Under the pieces are notes generated by a model. The model made no database searches. It saw only the letters and a list, made by a program, of their open reading frames with translations, and was not told the DNA's origin. From assembly GCA_023424585.1 (NCBI GenBank), contig JAFADT010000071.1:1-32077 (forward strand): a DNA stretch of 32,077 bases. Direction: 5' to 3'. Each line of letters starts with the position of its first letter. Within the stretch, counting starts at the first letter, position 1. The position numbers and the translations under genes were made by a program. Below, one piece after another: positions 6,665 to 15,044 of this stretch. Origin of the DNA: Pseudomonadota bacterium (GTDB taxonomy: Bacteria; Myxococcota; Myxococcia; Myxococcales; Myxococcaceae).

Positions 6665-7786
6665 CTACCGCGGCGAGGGCCGGGCCGCGGGACGCCGCGC
6701 GACGTGGAAGACGCTGCCGCCCAGGTCCTTCACGATGGACTCGATGGACCGCTGCGCGCGCACGCTGTTGCCTGCCTCGTCCAGGGGCGGCGCGAACGCG
6801 GCCACCGCGTACTTGCCGGGCACCACCGCGACGATGCCTCCGCCCACGCCGCTCTTGGCGGGCACGCCGACGTCAAAGGCCCAGGTGCCGGAGTCCTCGT
6901 AGAGGCCGGCGGTCATCATCACCGCGAGGGTGTGCGCGGCCACGTCGGGGCTCACCACCGCCTTGCCGGTGAGGGGGTTGGTGCCGCCCGCGGCGAGGGT
7001 GGCGCCCATCGCGGCCAGGTCCTTCACGGTCACCGCCACCGAGCACTGCCGCGTGTAGACGTCGAGCGCCTCCGCCGGGTTGCCGGGGATCACGTCATAC
7101 GCCTTGAGCAGGTCCGCGATGGAGCGGTTGCGGGTGTTGGTCTTCGACTCGGACTTGTAGATCTCCTGATCCACCGAGAGCTCGCGGCCGGCGAACGCGC
7201 TGAGGGTGCCCAGGACGCTGTCCCAGCGCGCGTCGGCGTTCGCGGCCTTCAGGTTCCCCACGGTGGCGATGGCGCCCGCGTTCACCAGGGGATTGCCGGT
7301 GGGAGGCTCCTTCTGCTGCTTGTTCCGCTCGATGGCCTCGATGGAGTTGAAGGGGAGGCCGGTGGCATTCACCCCCAGCTTGTCCTCCACGCGCTGGATT
7401 CCCAGCTCCGACATCAGCTTCGCCGCCATGAAGGGCTTGGAGATGGACTGGATGGAGAACGCGTGGCCGGTGTCTCCAATGGAGAAGGCCCTTCCGTCCA
7501 CGGTGAGGATGGCGATGCCGAACAGCTTCGGATCGACCCTGGCGAGCACCGGGATGTAATCGGCGTTCTTGCCGGCGGTGACCCCCTTGTTCGCGGAGTA
7601 GGCCCGCTGCATGGCGGACTGGAACTCCTCATCGGTGGGGAGGCCGGCCTCCGGTGCGCTCTGGGTGCGCGCGGGGGCCTTCGCCGGGGCGCTGGCGGGC
7701 GCCGGTGCCCAGGCGCCTGTCGTGAGCGTGACGACGGTGAGCGCCGCCCAGAGGGCGCTCCTGCGAACACGGTTGCCTTCGAGCAT
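6665..7786 (-). CDS. glsA: Glutaminase A with N-terminal export signal
   Basis: The 373-residue protein is a serine-type glutaminase, which hydrolyses glutamine to glutamate and ammonia. Motifs are intact: FSIQSISKPF with the catalytic Ser and Lys (S-x-x-K), NPLVNAGAIA, TRNRSIADLLKA, QCSVAVTVKDLA and SGVGGGIVAVVPG. Cytosolic relatives are about 310 residues; the extra N-terminus here has basic residues, a hydrophobic segment (ALWAALTVVTLTTGAWA) and an Ala/Pro-rich stretch, consistent with a Sec signal peptide and a periplasmic or secreted enzyme. I chose the ATG at 7786, with GGAGG 7 bases upstream, over a GTG at 7801. Extracellular glutamine use would suit an organism that feeds on proteins or prey, but that is inference. 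A copy of the NRPS repeat core lies about 50 bases upstream. Confidence 0.92.
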   Translation of the reverse strand: MLEGNRVRRSALWAALTVVTLTTGAWAPAPASAPAKAPARTQSAPEAGLPTDEEFQSAMQRAYSANKGVTAGKNADYIPVLARVDPKLFGIAILTVDGRAFSIGDTGHAFSIQSISKPFMAAKLMSELGIQRVEDKLGVNATGLPFNSIEAIERNKQQKEPPTGNPLVNAGAIATVGNLKAANADARWDSVLGTLSAFAGRELSVDQEIYKSESKTNTRNRSIADLLKAYDVIPGNPAEALDVYTRQCSVAVTVKDLAAMGATLAAGGTNPLTGKAVVSPDVAAHTLAVMMTAGLYEDSGTWAFDVGVPAKSGVGGGIVAVVPGKYAVAAFAPPLDEAGNSVRAQRSIESIVKDLGGSVFHVARRPAARPSPR

Positions 7787-7837
7787 GAGGACCCCTCCCA
7801 CTGTGAATGGCTTTCACCGCGCAACCTAGGTCGCCAT

Positions 7838-7851
7838 CGACAGTCGGACAG
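7838..7851. repeat. Solitary copy of the palindromic core found in the NRPS repeat array
   Basis: CGACAGTCGGACAG occurs in the gap upstream of the glutaminase gene. The same 14 bases occur in units 1 and 8 of the tandem array at 30330-31275. The rest of the 57-bp unit is not present here. An exact match of this length within 32 kb is unlikely by chance, even allowing for high GC, so a dispersed element is the better reading. It sits about 50 bases upstream of the glutaminase ATG, where it could also affect transcription. Confidence 0.5.
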
Positions 7852-7909
7852 CCTTGGGGAGGGGGGCCTCGCGTGCGCCACCTCGGCCGCCTGGCTCGCC
7901 CGTGGCCAG

Positions 7910-9052
7910 TCAGAGCATGCTCTTGCCGAGTTCCAGCACCACCTCGATGAAGCGCCGGTTGGCGAGGAGCAGGGGCACCAGGGGCGCCATGGCCGCGGCG
8001 ACGACGGTCAGCGCCGCGCGGAGGTCCACCGGGAGCGAGCGCATGCCGCGTGTCGTCTTGAAGGACGTGCCCAGGTCCGCGAGCGAGGAGAAGTCATCCG
8101 CGCTCAGCGGGTCCAGCCCCTCCGGAAGCTCGCGGTGGAACCACCGCCGCTCGAAGCGCTGCGAGTGCCAGGCCGCCACGGCCGAGAGGTCCTGGTCCCC
8201 CTTTTGCTTCGCCCTCAGCAGCTGACGGAAGAAGGGCAGCAGCGGGGCGAAGACGACGACGAGGCAGAGGAGCGCAAAGGCGAACAGGTGCAGGGCGTAG
8301 TCGGTGAAGTCCGCGGTGGGGGCGTGCGGCAGGCGATGCGCGGTGAGCGTGGCGGCCACGGCGAGGACGATGAGGGAGAAGCTGGCCTGGACCGTCCCGA
8401 GGAAGCCCAGGCCGCCCGCCGCGTCCGGATGGGTGGGCACGAGGGCGAGCGGCAGCCGGGAGACCTTGAACAGGAACCTTGCCCACAGGACTCCGTGCCA
8501 GAGCCAGCGCAGGAGCTGGAACCGGAGGAGGGGCATGCTCACCGCGAGGTACCACCCCCCGGCCAGGGTCAGCGGGCCCCGGGGCTCCGCGTGGAGCCAG
8601 GACGGACGGCTCGTCAGGTGGGGCACGTCCAGGAAGGACGCGGCGAAGGAGAGGACCAGCAACCCCGCCTCGATGAGGATGCTCCGCCGCGTCCGCACCA
8701 CGCTGTTGGCGATGCCCTCGTAGCGGGGCAGGTCCTTCGCGGCAATCAGCTCCGAGACGACGAACTGGCGCACGGCCGCCGAGAGGCTCAGGTCGATGTA
8801 GCGCTCGGACGCGACGAGCAGCGGCAGGGACACCAGGAACTGGACATGGGTCGCCGCGTCGCGGAGGAAGGCGCGCGACACCGCCTCTCCATCCAGGAGC
8901 GACAGGGCGAGGAGCGGAAGCCAGCTCACCAGCGTCAGGGCGAGGATGCGCGCCCACCTCGAAGCCCGCCGAGGAAGGGCGCGGCGCCGCGACCAGCCGA
9001 GCACGGGGCCCTGGACCAGTGAGAAGTCGAGCAGCGAGGCAGGGACGTCCAT
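7910..9052 (-). CDS. Polytopic membrane protein of unknown function
   Basis: I do not recognise a named family. From the ATG at 9052 the product is 380 residues with about six to eight hydrophobic segments, for example ILALTLVSWLPLLALSLL near residue 40, FLVSLPLLVA, SFSLIVLAVAATLTA, LFAFALLCLVVVFAPLL and a C-terminal pair around AALTVVAAAMAPLVPLLL. Between them are hydrophilic loops including DLPRYEGIANSVVRTRRSI and a stretch with WHSQRFERRWFHRELPEG. The frame also allows a GTG start at 9142, but the extra 30 residues look like translated non-coding DNA; neither start has a good Shine-Dalgarno. It lies downstream of the DUF3014 gene on the same strand with a long gap, so it may have its own promoter. 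A transporter or sensor role cannot be supported. Confidence 0.7.
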   Translation of the reverse strand: MDVPASLLDFSLVQGPVLGWSRRRALPRRASRWARILALTLVSWLPLLALSLLDGEAVSRAFLRDAATHVQFLVSLPLLVASERYIDLSLSAAVRQFVVSELIAAKDLPRYEGIANSVVRTRRSILIEAGLLVLSFAASFLDVPHLTSRPSWLHAEPRGPLTLAGGWYLAVSMPLLRFQLLRWLWHGVLWARFLFKVSRLPLALVPTHPDAAGGLGFLGTVQASFSLIVLAVAATLTAHRLPHAPTADFTDYALHLFAFALLCLVVVFAPLLPFFRQLLRAKQKGDQDLSAVAAWHSQRFERRWFHRELPEGLDPLSADDFSSLADLGTSFKTTRGMRSLPVDLRAALTVVAAAMAPLVPLLLANRRFIEVVLELGKSML

Positions 9053-9376
9053 GGCCGCATCAAAGCTGCGCCGTAGGGGTGGCTCCCGCCAGTCGGGAGG
9101 GCGCCGAAGGAGGGAGTGGCGGCCAGGCCCGTCCGCCCCCACGGCAGCGGATGCGAGACATCGAGCCCGCGCCGGGCGCGATGTCAGCGCTGGAGCGGAG
9201 CTGCTTCATGAACGCGTGCGGCGCGGGGAGGCCCGACTCCCGGAGGCTTCGGGGCGTGTCGCGCAGGCGGTCCTCGGCGAGGCCGTCGGATGCAGGGGTG
9301 ACGGCCTGGTGGATGCGTCGGCGCCGCGACCCGGACCGCCTTGCGCGCCACGGCGGTCGCGAGGAACAGCCCGCTC
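9053..9376. other. Intergenic gap with no supported gene
   Basis: The 324 bases between the start of the membrane-protein gene and the end of the DUF3014 gene contain only Arg/Ala-rich open frames typical of non-coding high-GC sequence. If the membrane protein starts at the GTG at 9142 the gap shrinks to 234 bases. I see no convincing promoter, hairpin with T-tract or RNA gene. Confidence 0.4.
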
Positions 9377-10171
9377 CTACTGACGGGCCTGCTCCGCTGA
9401 TGGCAGGCCCAGGGCCGCCGCGAGCTCCGTGAGCTTCGCCTGCACCTTGCGCATGTTCTCCGGGCCCATGCGCAGCAGGTGCTTCTCCGCCGCGCTCAGC
9501 GCTTCGAGGTTCGGATCCGCGTAGGCATAGAGCGCGCCCTTCGGCGTGAGCTCCGGAGGCGTCTTCGGGACGGGGACCCGGGTGAGGCGTCCGATGGCCC
9601 GCGACAGGGTCGCGTCCAGGCTCCGGCCCGGCGGGGCCAGCTCCGCGTGGGCGGCGTCCAGCAGCGGCTTGAGCTCCTGATACACCGGCCCGGCCTTCTT
9701 CACGTCCAGGGAGACGATGACGCGGACCACTCCGTCGTAACGGGTATGGCTCTCCGGCGCCGTCACCGTGTGGCCCTGACGCTTCGTCACGCGGAAGGTC
9801 CCCGCGGGTGCCATGAAGGACAGCGGCGTGCGCGGGCTCTGCCCTTCGGCGACCAGGTTCACGGACGCGGCGAAGCGGCGGGCCAGGTCCCCGGCGGACA
9901 GCCAGCGCGCGAAGTCCGCGTCCGTGGAGAGCCCTCGCAACAGCTCCCTCACGCGGGCGTCGGTGCCGGAGAGCTGCACCGCCGGGGGCGGAGGCGGCGC
10001 CGGAGGCGTCGGCTCGGCGTAGGCGGGCGTGGGCGCGGGAGGCGGCTCCGACGTGCGCAGGAGGAAGATGCCCGCTCCGCTCTGGAGCGCCACGACGGTG
10101 GTGATGCCCAGGGGCCAGCGCATGGAACGGACGAGAGACGGCGGGAGGGGGGCGTTTTCGCTGGGGCTCAT
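9377..10171 (-). CDS. DUF3014-domain membrane-anchored protein
   Basis: The 264-residue protein has a short cytoplasmic N-terminus, one transmembrane helix (about residues 20-38, ITTVVALQSGAGIFLL), a Pro/Ala-rich linker of about 25 residues, and a C-terminal soluble domain. That domain begins with DARVRELLRGLSTDADFARWL and continues with DLARRFAASVNLVAEGQSP and the FMAPAGTFRV strand, which I recognise as the DUF3014 pattern. The biochemical function of DUF3014 is unknown. The anchor and linker place the domain outside the inner membrane, in the periplasm. It starts 36 bases after the OmpA-type lipoprotein gene, so both probably share a transcript and act at the cell envelope. No Shine-Dalgarno is obvious at the ATG. 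Confidence 0.75.
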   Translation of the reverse strand: MSPSENAPLPPSLVRSMRWPLGITTVVALQSGAGIFLLRTSEPPPAPTPAYAEPTPPAPPPPPAVQLSGTDARVRELLRGLSTDADFARWLSAGDLARRFAASVNLVAEGQSPRTPLSFMAPAGTFRVTKRQGHTVTAPESHTRYDGVVRVIVSLDVKKAGPVYQELKPLLDAAHAELAPPGRSLDATLSRAIGRLTRVPVPKTPPELTPKGALYAYADPNLEALSAAEKHLLRMGPENMRKVQAKLTELAAALGLPSAEQARQ

Positions 10172-10207
10172 ATGAGTGGGGCTGCGGTGGAGGTCGGTTG
10201 AGAGGGA

Positions 10208-10732
10208 TTACAGCTCGCCGGCGCGGGCCTGCTCGGCCAGGCGGAAGGAGAACTCCGCGCGGCGGTTCTTCTCCGGGGCGTTCGGGTCGGCGGGCCGCTC
10301 CTCGCCGTAGGAGATGACGGAGATGCGCCCGGGCTCGACGCCCAGGTTCACCAGGTAGGCGCGCACGCTCGCGGCCCGGCGCTGGCCCAGCGCGAGGTTG
10401 TATTCCGTCGTGCCCAGCTCGCAGGTGTGGCCCGCCACCGTCACCTTCGCCAGGCTCCGCTGACGCAAGGCCCGCGCGATGCGCGACAGCTCCTCGGTGG
10501 CCTCGGGCGGGAGGAGGGACGAGTCGAGCGGGAAGTAGATGGGCGCGGCGTTGAGCGCCGCGAGCGCCTGCTCCGTGTCATCCGGTCCGGGCCGTGGCGC
10601 GCGGTCCCGGTCGCTGACGGCGGGCGGCGGTGGATGGGTCGCCGCGTCGGCGGTGCTGGGGTTGGCCGCGCGCCGCGCGCATCCGGTGAGACCCATCACA
10701 GACATCAGGAGCACCCAGGAGGTTCGGTTCAT
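10208..10732 (-). CDS. OmpA/Pal-type peptidoglycan-associated lipoprotein
   Basis: The 174-residue product begins with a lipoprotein signal peptide ending in the lipobox LTGC (Cys near residue 18), followed by a Pro-rich linker and an OmpA-like domain. The domain shows YFPLDSSLLPPEA, VAGHTCELGTTEYNLALGQR with the Pal-like peptidoglycan-binding pattern, RAASVRAYLVNLGV and ISVISYGEERP. It should be anchored in the outer membrane and bind peptidoglycan. The frame continues upstream for another 72 codons, but those residues are not lipoprotein-like. The ATG at 10732 gives the best signal peptide; the ATG at 10744 adds four residues and is a fair alternative. It precedes the DUF3014 gene by 36 bases and follows the response-regulator gene by 88. 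A genome-wide check would be needed to tell whether this is the main Pal. Confidence 0.88.
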   Translation of the reverse strand: MNRTSWVLLMSVMGLTGCARRAANPSTADAATHPPPPAVSDRDRAPRPGPDDTEQALAALNAAPIYFPLDSSLLPPEATEELSRIARALRQRSLAKVTVAGHTCELGTTEYNLALGQRRAASVRAYLVNLGVEPGRISVISYGEERPADPNAPEKNRRAEFSFRLAEQARAGEL

Positions 10733-10820
10733 GCCCTGAGACATGAGCAAGGGCTGTGCCGCGGTTCTCTCCTCTGGGGCCTCGCGCGGCGGGGCGCGCT
10801 GACTGGCAAAGCGCGTCGTC

Positions 10821-12194
10821 CTAGCGTTGCGAAACGCCGCTGTCGGTCCGCTCCCGGCGGTGGATGGTGGAGACATCAATCCCCAGCAGCTCCGCCGCCC
10901 GCGTCTTGTTGCCTCCGCAGCGGGCAACCACCCACGCGATGTACTCACCCTCCAGCTGTCGCAGCGGCACCACCTGCCCGTGGGCCGCGGCCAGCGGGTG
11001 GGCTTCCGGCGCTCCGTCGGAGGTGTGCAGCCGCAGCTGGGCCAGGTCCACGGTGGGCTGCGCCCCCAGGACGACCAGGCGCTCCACCAGGTTCTCCAGC
11101 TCGCGCACGTTGCCGGGCCACGGCATGCGCGTGAGCGTGGCCACGACCTCCGGGGACAGGGTGGTGACGGGGGAGCGCGGGTTGCGGGCGCGGGCCTGGG
11201 CCACGAAGTGCTCGGCGAGCTTCGGGATGTCCTCCGTGCGCTCGCGCAGCGGGGGGACCCGGAGCGAGACGACGTTGAGCCGGTAGAAGAGGTCCGCCCG
11301 GAACCGGCCTTCCTTCACCCGCGCGTCCAGGTCCTGGTGCGTGGCGGCGAGGATGCGCACGTCCACCTTGCGCGAGCCGTCCGCGCCCACCGCGCGCACC
11401 TCGCCGTCCTGGAGGACGCGCAGCAGCTTCGCCTGGAGCTCCGCGGGCATGTCCCCGATTTCATCGAGGAAGAGCGTGCCCTCGTCCGCCTCCACGAAGA
11501 GGCCCCGGCGCGTGGTGGTGGCGCCGCTGAAGGCGCCCTTGATGTGGCCGAACAGCTCGCTCTCCAGCAGGGCGTGGGGCAGGGCGGTGCAGTTGACCGC
11601 CACGAAGGGCGCCTGGCTGCGCGGCCCCTCGGAGTGCAGCGCCCTCGCGACCAGCTCCTTGCCGCTGCCGCTCTCGCCCCGGATGAGCACCGGCGCCTCG
11701 GAGGCCGCCACGCGGTCGATGAGCTCATGGAGCGTGCGCATGGGCACGCTGTGGCCCAGCAGCGCCCCCATGCCGTTGCGCTGGACCACCTGGCGCTTGA
11801 GGTCGCGGTGCTCGGAGCGAAGCCGGCGGGTCTCCAGCGCCCGACCGACGTGCAGCAGCACTTCGTCCAGCCGGAAGGGCTTGGTGAGGTAGTGCCAGGC
11901 GCCGCGCTTCATCGCCTCCACCGCGCTCTCCACCGCGCCGAAGGCGGTCATCAGCAGCACCGGCAGCTCCGGGTCGTGGCGGCGCGCCACCGCGAGCACG
12001 TCCAGCCCGTCCACCTCCTCCATGCGCAGGTCGCACAGGATGACGTCGTAGACGCGGGCCTTGAGCTGGGCGATGGCGTCCGCGCCGCTCGTGGAGAGGT
12101 CCACGCGGTAGCCCGCGTCCGTGAGGGGCTCCTTCAACATCTGTCCCATCTCCTCGTGGTCATCCACCACGAGGATGCGCGCGCTAGACGGCAT
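10821..12194 (-). CDS. NtrC-family sigma-54-dependent response regulator
   Basis: The 457-residue protein has a receiver domain (residues 1-120; acidic pocket in VVDDHEE, phospho-acceptor Asp in CDLRMEE near 53, Lys in LTKPF), a sigma-54-interacting AAA+ domain and a C-terminal Fis-type helix-turn-helix. AAA+ motifs are GESGSGKE (Walker A, near 171), LESELFGHIKGAF, GTLFLDEIGDMP (Walker B) and PWPGNVRELENLVERL. The sigma-54-contacting loop reads GAFSGA, not the usual GAFTGA. The helix-turn-helix is GGNKTRAAELLGIDVSTIHR. GGAGG six bases before the ATG at 12194 fixes the start, which overlaps the end of the sensor kinase gene by 11 bases and implies translational coupling. Targets are unknown; the envelope genes just downstream are candidates by position only. 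Confidence 0.93.
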   Translation of the reverse strand: MPSSARILVVDDHEEMGQMLKEPLTDAGYRVDLSTSGADAIAQLKARVYDVILCDLRMEEVDGLDVLAVARRHDPELPVLLMTAFGAVESAVEAMKRGAWHYLTKPFRLDEVLLHVGRALETRRLRSEHRDLKRQVVQRNGMGALLGHSVPMRTLHELIDRVAASEAPVLIRGESGSGKELVARALHSEGPRSQAPFVAVNCTALPHALLESELFGHIKGAFSGATTTRRGLFVEADEGTLFLDEIGDMPAELQAKLLRVLQDGEVRAVGADGSRKVDVRILAATHQDLDARVKEGRFRADLFYRLNVVSLRVPPLRERTEDIPKLAEHFVAQARARNPRSPVTTLSPEVVATLTRMPWPGNVRELENLVERLVVLGAQPTVDLAQLRLHTSDGAPEAHPLAAAHGQVVPLRQLEGEYIAWVVARCGGNKTRAAELLGIDVSTIHRRERTDSGVSQR

Positions 12195-14301
12195 GCCGTT
12201 CCTCCCAGCCGGACGCCGCGGCCACCGGCCACCGCAGCGTGAAGACGGTGCCCCGGCCGGGCTCGCTCTCGACCCCCACCTGGCCACCGTGATTGCGGAC
12301 GATCTGCGCCACCACGCTCAGCCCCAGGCCCGTGCCCTGGCCGCGCTTCTTGGTGGTGAAGAAGGGGTCGAACACCTGGTGCAGGTGCTCCGGTGCGATG
12401 CCCCGGCCGTCGTCCTGGAGGCGGATCTCCACCGCCGGGGTGTCCCCCGCCATGCACGCGGACGCGCTCAGCCGCACGTGGCCCCCGGCGCTGCACGCGT
12501 CGCAGGCGTTGAGCGCGAGGTTGAGGAGCACCTGCTGGAGCTGATCCGCGTCCGCGGCCAGGCTGGGCAGCCGCTCGGGCACGTCCAGCTCGAAGTGGAC
12601 GCGCCGGCGCTCGGCCTCCACGTCGAGCAGCTCCTGGAGGCCGCGCACCACGGGCGCCAGCGGGACGACGCCCGCCCGCGCGGGTTGCAGGCGCGACAGG
12701 TCCAGCAACTGGCGGATGATGCGGCTCACCCGGTCGATCTGCGTGACGATGGCGGTGAGGCCCCGGCCCTGCGGGTGCTCCACGCCGCCCACCTTCAGGA
12801 GCATGTACTCGGCGTGGCCGCGGATGATGCCCAGCGGCGTGCCGATCTCATGGGCCACGCCCGCGGCGAGCACGCCCACCGTGGCCAGCTTCTCCGCGCG
12901 CAGCAGCTGGTCCTCCAGCATGCGCACGTTGCTCAGGTCCTCCAGCACCAGCAGCGTGCTGGCCTCGCCGTCGCCGTGCTCCAGCGGGACGGCGTGGACG
13001 TTGAACTGGTCCTTCTCGTTGAAGAGGCTGAGCGGCTCGCCGTGCAGGCTGCGCACGGCGCCCTGGTCCCGCGCGGCCAGCACCATCGCCTCCAGCCGCT
13101 GCACCGCCGCCGCGGGCGCGGCGGGGAAGGCCTCCGGGAGCGTGCTGCCCACGGCGGTGGCGGACAGGCGCGCGCGCAGGGCCTGGTTCACGGCGCTGAT
13201 GCGGCCCTCGTGGTTCAGGGCCAGGATGCCCGTGGGGATGTGGTCGAGGATCTTCTGCGTCTTCTCGTGCAGGTGCGCGAACCGGGCGGCGTGGCGCAGG
13301 CTCTCCCGGAGCGCCACCGCGCGGCGGTTGGCGAGCACCACGTAGGTCCCGAACGCCACCAGGAACACCGCCACGAGGAGTGCCGCCAGCGACAGGCGGA
13401 GCACCAGCGTGCGCTCGTGGGAGCGCAGGGCGCTGGTGGAGGAGAGCGTCGCCACGGACCAGGACGCCTCGCCCCGCATGCGCAGCGGGCGGAACGTGGC
13501 CACCGCGTCCGCGGAGCCCAGGCCCAGGCGCGCGGCCACCGCCTCGTGGAGGCGCAGCGTCCCGGACCCGCCCGCGCGCATCCGCTCCACCAGCGCGCGC
13601 AGCCCGTGCACGCGCGCGCCGTCGGGGCCCTCCAGCCGCCGGTACCAGGACGCCAGGGTCGGGTCGCTCATGGGGGCGGGCGTGCCGTGGGCGCCCAGGA
13701 GGAGCAGCCGCGTGTTCTCCTCCACCGTCACCATGCGCAGCGGCGCGAAGAGGGGCTCGGTGTCCACGAGGATGGCGACGGCGCCTCCGCCCCCGGGCGC
13801 GTCGGCGTCGAGGCGGGTGGCGAAGACGCGCATCCAGCCGGAGGAGGCGGGTCCCTCGATGGGGTGCGAGGGGATGACGTACCCCGCCGGGGCCGTGAGC
13901 GCCTGCCGCGCGGTCTCCACGAGCGCCGCGGGGTGGACGGCCTCCCGGGACAGGTGGCGCGACTTGTGGTCCACCAGGAAGAGCCGCTCGTCGCCGTCCG
14001 GGCCCAGCACGGCGATGGCGCGATACTGGCCCACGGACTCCAGCAGGGCGCGCAGCTCGTTGTGGTGATCCGCGGCCGAGCCGGGCTGGGCGAGCAGCTC
14101 GCTCGCGAAGCGCAGGTTGTCCCCCAGGTCCTCGAGGGACCGGGCGACGCCGCTGGCGGCCTCATCCAACTGGGCCTGCCGGTCGCGCGCGAACTGCTCC
14201 ACCAGCGCCTGCCGGTCGCGCTGGATGAACCACACGGCGCCGCCCGCCACGCTGGCCAGGGAGACGAGCAGGAGGACGAGGGGCGCGAGGAGCCGGTGCA
14301 T
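12184..14301 (-). CDS. Membrane sensor histidine kinase (NtrB-like) with extracytoplasmic sensor domain
   Basis: The product of about 705 residues starts with a transmembrane helix (residues 6-26) and a periplasmic sensor region of about 270 residues, probably Cache-like. A second helix follows (about 300-327, SLAALLVAVFLVAFGTYVVL), then a PAS domain (HIPTGILALNHEGRISAVN, near 355), a HisKA dimerisation domain with the phospho-His in GVAHEIGTPLGIIRGH (near 482), and an HATPase domain with LNLALNACDAC (N box), DDGRGI and GTGLGLSV (G box). It should autophosphorylate on His and feed the sigma-54 activator whose gene overlaps its 3' end. The start is uncertain: the ATG at 14301 places the helix at the N-terminus, while a GTG at 14364 would add 21 residues; neither has a strong Shine-Dalgarno. 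The ligand is unknown. Confidence 0.92.
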   Translation of the reverse strand: MHRLLAPLVLLLVSLASVAGGAVWFIQRDRQALVEQFARDRQAQLDEAASGVARSLEDLGDNLRFASELLAQPGSAADHHNELRALLESVGQYRAIAVLGPDGDERLFLVDHKSRHLSREAVHPAALVETARQALTAPAGYVIPSHPIEGPASSGWMRVFATRLDADAPGGGGAVAILVDTEPLFAPLRMVTVEENTRLLLLGAHGTPAPMSDPTLASWYRRLEGPDGARVHGLRALVERMRAGGSGTLRLHEAVAARLGLGSADAVATFRPLRMRGEASWSVATLSSTSALRSHERTLVLRLSLAALLVAVFLVAFGTYVVLANRRAVALRESLRHAARFAHLHEKTQKILDHIPTGILALNHEGRISAVNQALRARLSATAVGSTLPEAFPAAPAAAVQRLEAMVLAARDQGAVRSLHGEPLSLFNEKDQFNVHAVPLEHGDGEASTLLVLEDLSNVRMLEDQLLRAEKLATVGVLAAGVAHEIGTPLGIIRGHAEYMLLKVGGVEHPQGRGLTAIVTQIDRVSRIIRQLLDLSRLQPARAGVVPLAPVVRGLQELLDVEAERRRVHFELDVPERLPSLAADADQLQQVLLNLALNACDACSAGGHVRLSASACMAGDTPAVEIRLQDDGRGIAPEHLHQVFDPFFTTKKRGQGTGLGLSVVAQIVRNHGGQVGVESEPGRGTVFTLRWPVAAASGWEERHAV

Positions 14302-14490
14302 GGGGGAGAGGAGCCAGGACAACGCAAGGCCCGGGCCAGTCGTTCCCCCAGGGGACCTCGCCACGGGCCCCGCCGCGACCGCCGCAAATCACCACACCGG
14401 GGCTGGCACTTTGCCGGACCCGACCGGCGCCGGCCCCCTCCGGGCCTGCGCTAGAGTGGCCGGCCCCTCGAACGGAGACCGAGCCTGAAC

Positions 14491-15042
14491 ATGAGCCAGA
14501 GCCTCTACGACATCCCCCTCACCGGCATTGACGGTTCCCCCCGCACGCTCGGTCAGTACCGGGGCAAGGTCCTGCTGGTGGTGAACGTCGCGTCCAAGTG
14601 CGGCCTGACGCCCCAGTACGAAGGCCTCCAGAAGCTCTACGCGAGCCGGCAGGGCCAGGGCCTGGAGGTGCTGGGCTTCCCCGCGAACAACTTCCTGGGG
14701 CAGGAGCCGGGGAGCGAGGCGGAGATCCAGCAGTTCTGCACCACCAGGTACGACGTGACCTTCCCGCTGTACTCGAAGATCTCCGTGGTGGGGCCGGACA
14801 AGCACCCGCTCTACCACGCGCTGACGGGCGCCATCCCGGAGGCCACGGGGGAGGGGCCCATGCGCGCGAACCTCAAGGGCTACGGCATCGAGCCCAACCC
14901 GCAGCCGGAGGTGCAGTGGAACTTCGAGAAGTTCCTCATCGGCCGGGATGGCCGCGTCGCGGGCCGCTTCGCGCCGGACGTGACGGCGGACGATCCGCGG
15001 CTCGTGCAGGCCATCGACGCGGAGCTGGCGAAGCCGGCCTGA
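14491..15042 (+). CDS. Glutathione peroxidase family protein
   Basis: The 183-residue thioredoxin-fold protein matches the glutathione peroxidase family at its catalytic positions: the peroxidatic Cys in NVASKCGLTPQY (near residue 37, Cys rather than selenocysteine), Gln in FPANNFLGQEPG (near 72), and Trp/Asn in VQWNFEKFLIGRDG (near 150). Cys-type bacterial members often use thioredoxin and reduce H2O2 or lipid hydroperoxides. No signal peptide is present. The gene diverges from the sensor kinase across about 190 bases; CGGAGACCGAGC precedes the ATG with a weak GGAG. Its stop is 2 bases from the convergent stop of persulfide dioxygenase copy 2. A role in handling thiol or peroxide stress next to sulfur-oxidation genes is plausible but unproven. 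Confidence 0.9.
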   Translation: MSQSLYDIPLTGIDGSPRTLGQYRGKVLLVVNVASKCGLTPQYEGLQKLYASRQGQGLEVLGFPANNFLGQEPGSEAEIQQFCTTRYDVTFPLYSKISVVGPDKHPLYHALTGAIPEATGEGPMRANLKGYGIEPNPQPEVQWNFEKFLIGRDGRVAGRFAPDVTADDPRLVQAIDAELAKPA

Positions 15043-15044
15043 GC

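Noticed and set aside
6704..9022. 772-codon plus-strand open frame
   Set aside because: It is antisense to glutaminase and the membrane-protein gene, with the Arg/Gly/His-rich composition typical of shadow frames in high-GC DNA.
14404..14416. Possible sigma-54 promoter (TGGCAC followed by TTTGC) before glutathione peroxidase
   Set aside because: The spacing between the two boxes is far too short for a -24/-12 promoter.
12121..14454. 777-codon plus-strand open frame
   Set aside because: It is antisense to the two-component genes, whose kinase and activator motifs are unmistakable.
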